DNA of 64,000 nt, taken from the NCBI RefSeq assembly GCF_010993775.1, contig NZ_WOTO01000041.1, forward strand, positions 1 through 64,000, in the 5' to 3' direction. The notes under the pieces were generated by a model. It saw only the letters and a program-made list of their open reading frames with translations. It was not told the origin of the DNA and searched no databases. Position 1 is the first letter of the stretch; every line of letters begins with the position of its first letter. The stretch is from Fodinicola feengrottensis (GTDB lineage: Bacteria; Actinomycetota; Actinomycetes; Mycobacteriales; HKI-0501). Positions 63,725 through 64,000 of the stretch are shown one piece after another. The translations under genes were made by a program, and so were the position numbers.

Positions 63725-64000
63725 TCAGGATTTCCCGTAGACGACGTTGCCGCCGGCGACATGTACGTCGACCGCGGGCAGCGGCTTGGGGGCCGGGCCG
63801 GCGAGCACCTTGCCGGTGAACGCGTCGTACTGCGAGCCGTGGCAAGGGCAGTTGAGCTGCTTGCCGGCAGGCGCGACCGTGCAGCCCATGTGGGTGCAGA
63901 TGGCGCTGAACGCGACCGCCGTTCCGGCCGTCGGCTGGGCGATGCAGATCGGCTTGCCGTCGTCGTCTTTCGACGAGATGGCCTGGCCGACCGGCACGTC
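63725..64000 (-). CDS. Rieske [2Fe-2S] protein (5' part outside window)
   Basis: The C-terminal ~90 residues are visible. Cluster ligands are CTHMGC and CPCHGSQYDAFTG, with the usual GPAPKPLPAVDVHVAGGNVV strand end. It is probably a small exported or membrane Rieske protein of an electron-transfer chain; the signal peptide and start lie beyond 64000. It converges with the MFS gene. Confidence 0.9.
   Translation of the reverse strand, partial: DVPVGQAISSKDDDGKPICIAQPTAGTAVAFSAICTHMGCTVAPAGKQLNCPCHGSQYDAFTGKVLAGPAPKPLPAVDVHVAGGNVVYGKS

Noticed and set aside
1-64000. Integrated phage or transposon
   Set aside because: No integrase, transposase, terminal repeats or phage structural genes were found. 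Both tRNA genes lack flanking attachment-type duplications that I can see.

Overview
The window is high-GC actinobacterial DNA. It holds a type VII secretion (ESX/T7SS) locus, mycosin- and LysM-type wall proteins, an ergothioneine cluster, a lipoprotein L,D-transpeptidase and many TetR/MarR/HxlR/GntR-type regulators. The genus cannot be fixed from the sequence. At about forty places an obvious protein family continues in another reading frame, usually at a short G/C or A homopolymer or a GC dinucleotide run. I read these as uncorrected base-level assembly errors and annotate genes across them, naming the approximate break points. A 14-base C run inside the glutamate decarboxylase gene is a clear example.

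Region 1 (1-30770) is the T7SS locus. In order it carries the 3' part of eccC, two WXG100 genes, eccD, a convergent YbaB/EbfC gene, and then three co-directional genes of about 7.5, 15 and 2 kb. The first giant gene starts with a WXG-like targeting domain plus membrane-type helices, followed by three families of tandem repeats and a chain of alpha/beta modules. The second giant gene (about 5,000 residues if read through) carries a cassette present three times: a papain-like Cys/His domain, an amidoligase-like domain, a helical domain and an NNLLFG/PDG-RRVP motif. It also has a metzincin-type zinc protease motif, one canonical-looking amidoligase and a clan-CD-like His/Cys pair near its end. 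The third gene shares the alpha/beta module. No immunity-type gene is seen. This is the best candidate here for an undescribed secreted multi-enzyme system.

Region 2 (30774-38752) holds an LLM-type flavin oxidoreductase with a LuxR-type response regulator, a zinc-finger anti-sigma protein, and a translationally coupled pair of wall-associated proteins. The pair is a transglycosylase-like protein with a ricin-type lectin domain and a LysM-subtilisin (mycosin-like) protein. Both appear to have lost catalytic residues. Two small uncharacterised genes follow.

Region 3 (39060-43049) has tRNA-Lys, an L,D-transpeptidase lipoprotein, tRNA-His, oligoribonuclease, and an HxlR regulator divergent from a quinone-type oxidoreductase.

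Region 4 (43064-48508) is a patchwork of small metabolic and regulatory genes with clear decay. It includes a relic of an oxidoreductase C-terminus and a junction where a divergent SDR/TetR pair lost both 5' ends. It also includes a MarR-SRPBCC operon with twin 14-bp palindromes, and a membrane-bound XRE-lectin regulator divergent from a secreted NlpC/P60 protein.

Region 5 (48557-64000) is more ordinary: egtABCD for ergothioneine, a Tat-exported class A beta-lactamase-like protein, M18 aminopeptidase, glutamate decarboxylase, a nucleotidyltransferase, a flavin-binding protein, an FAD monooxygenase divergent from a GntR-TetR fusion regulator, asparaginase, an SDR, an MFS transporter and the edge of a Rieske protein.
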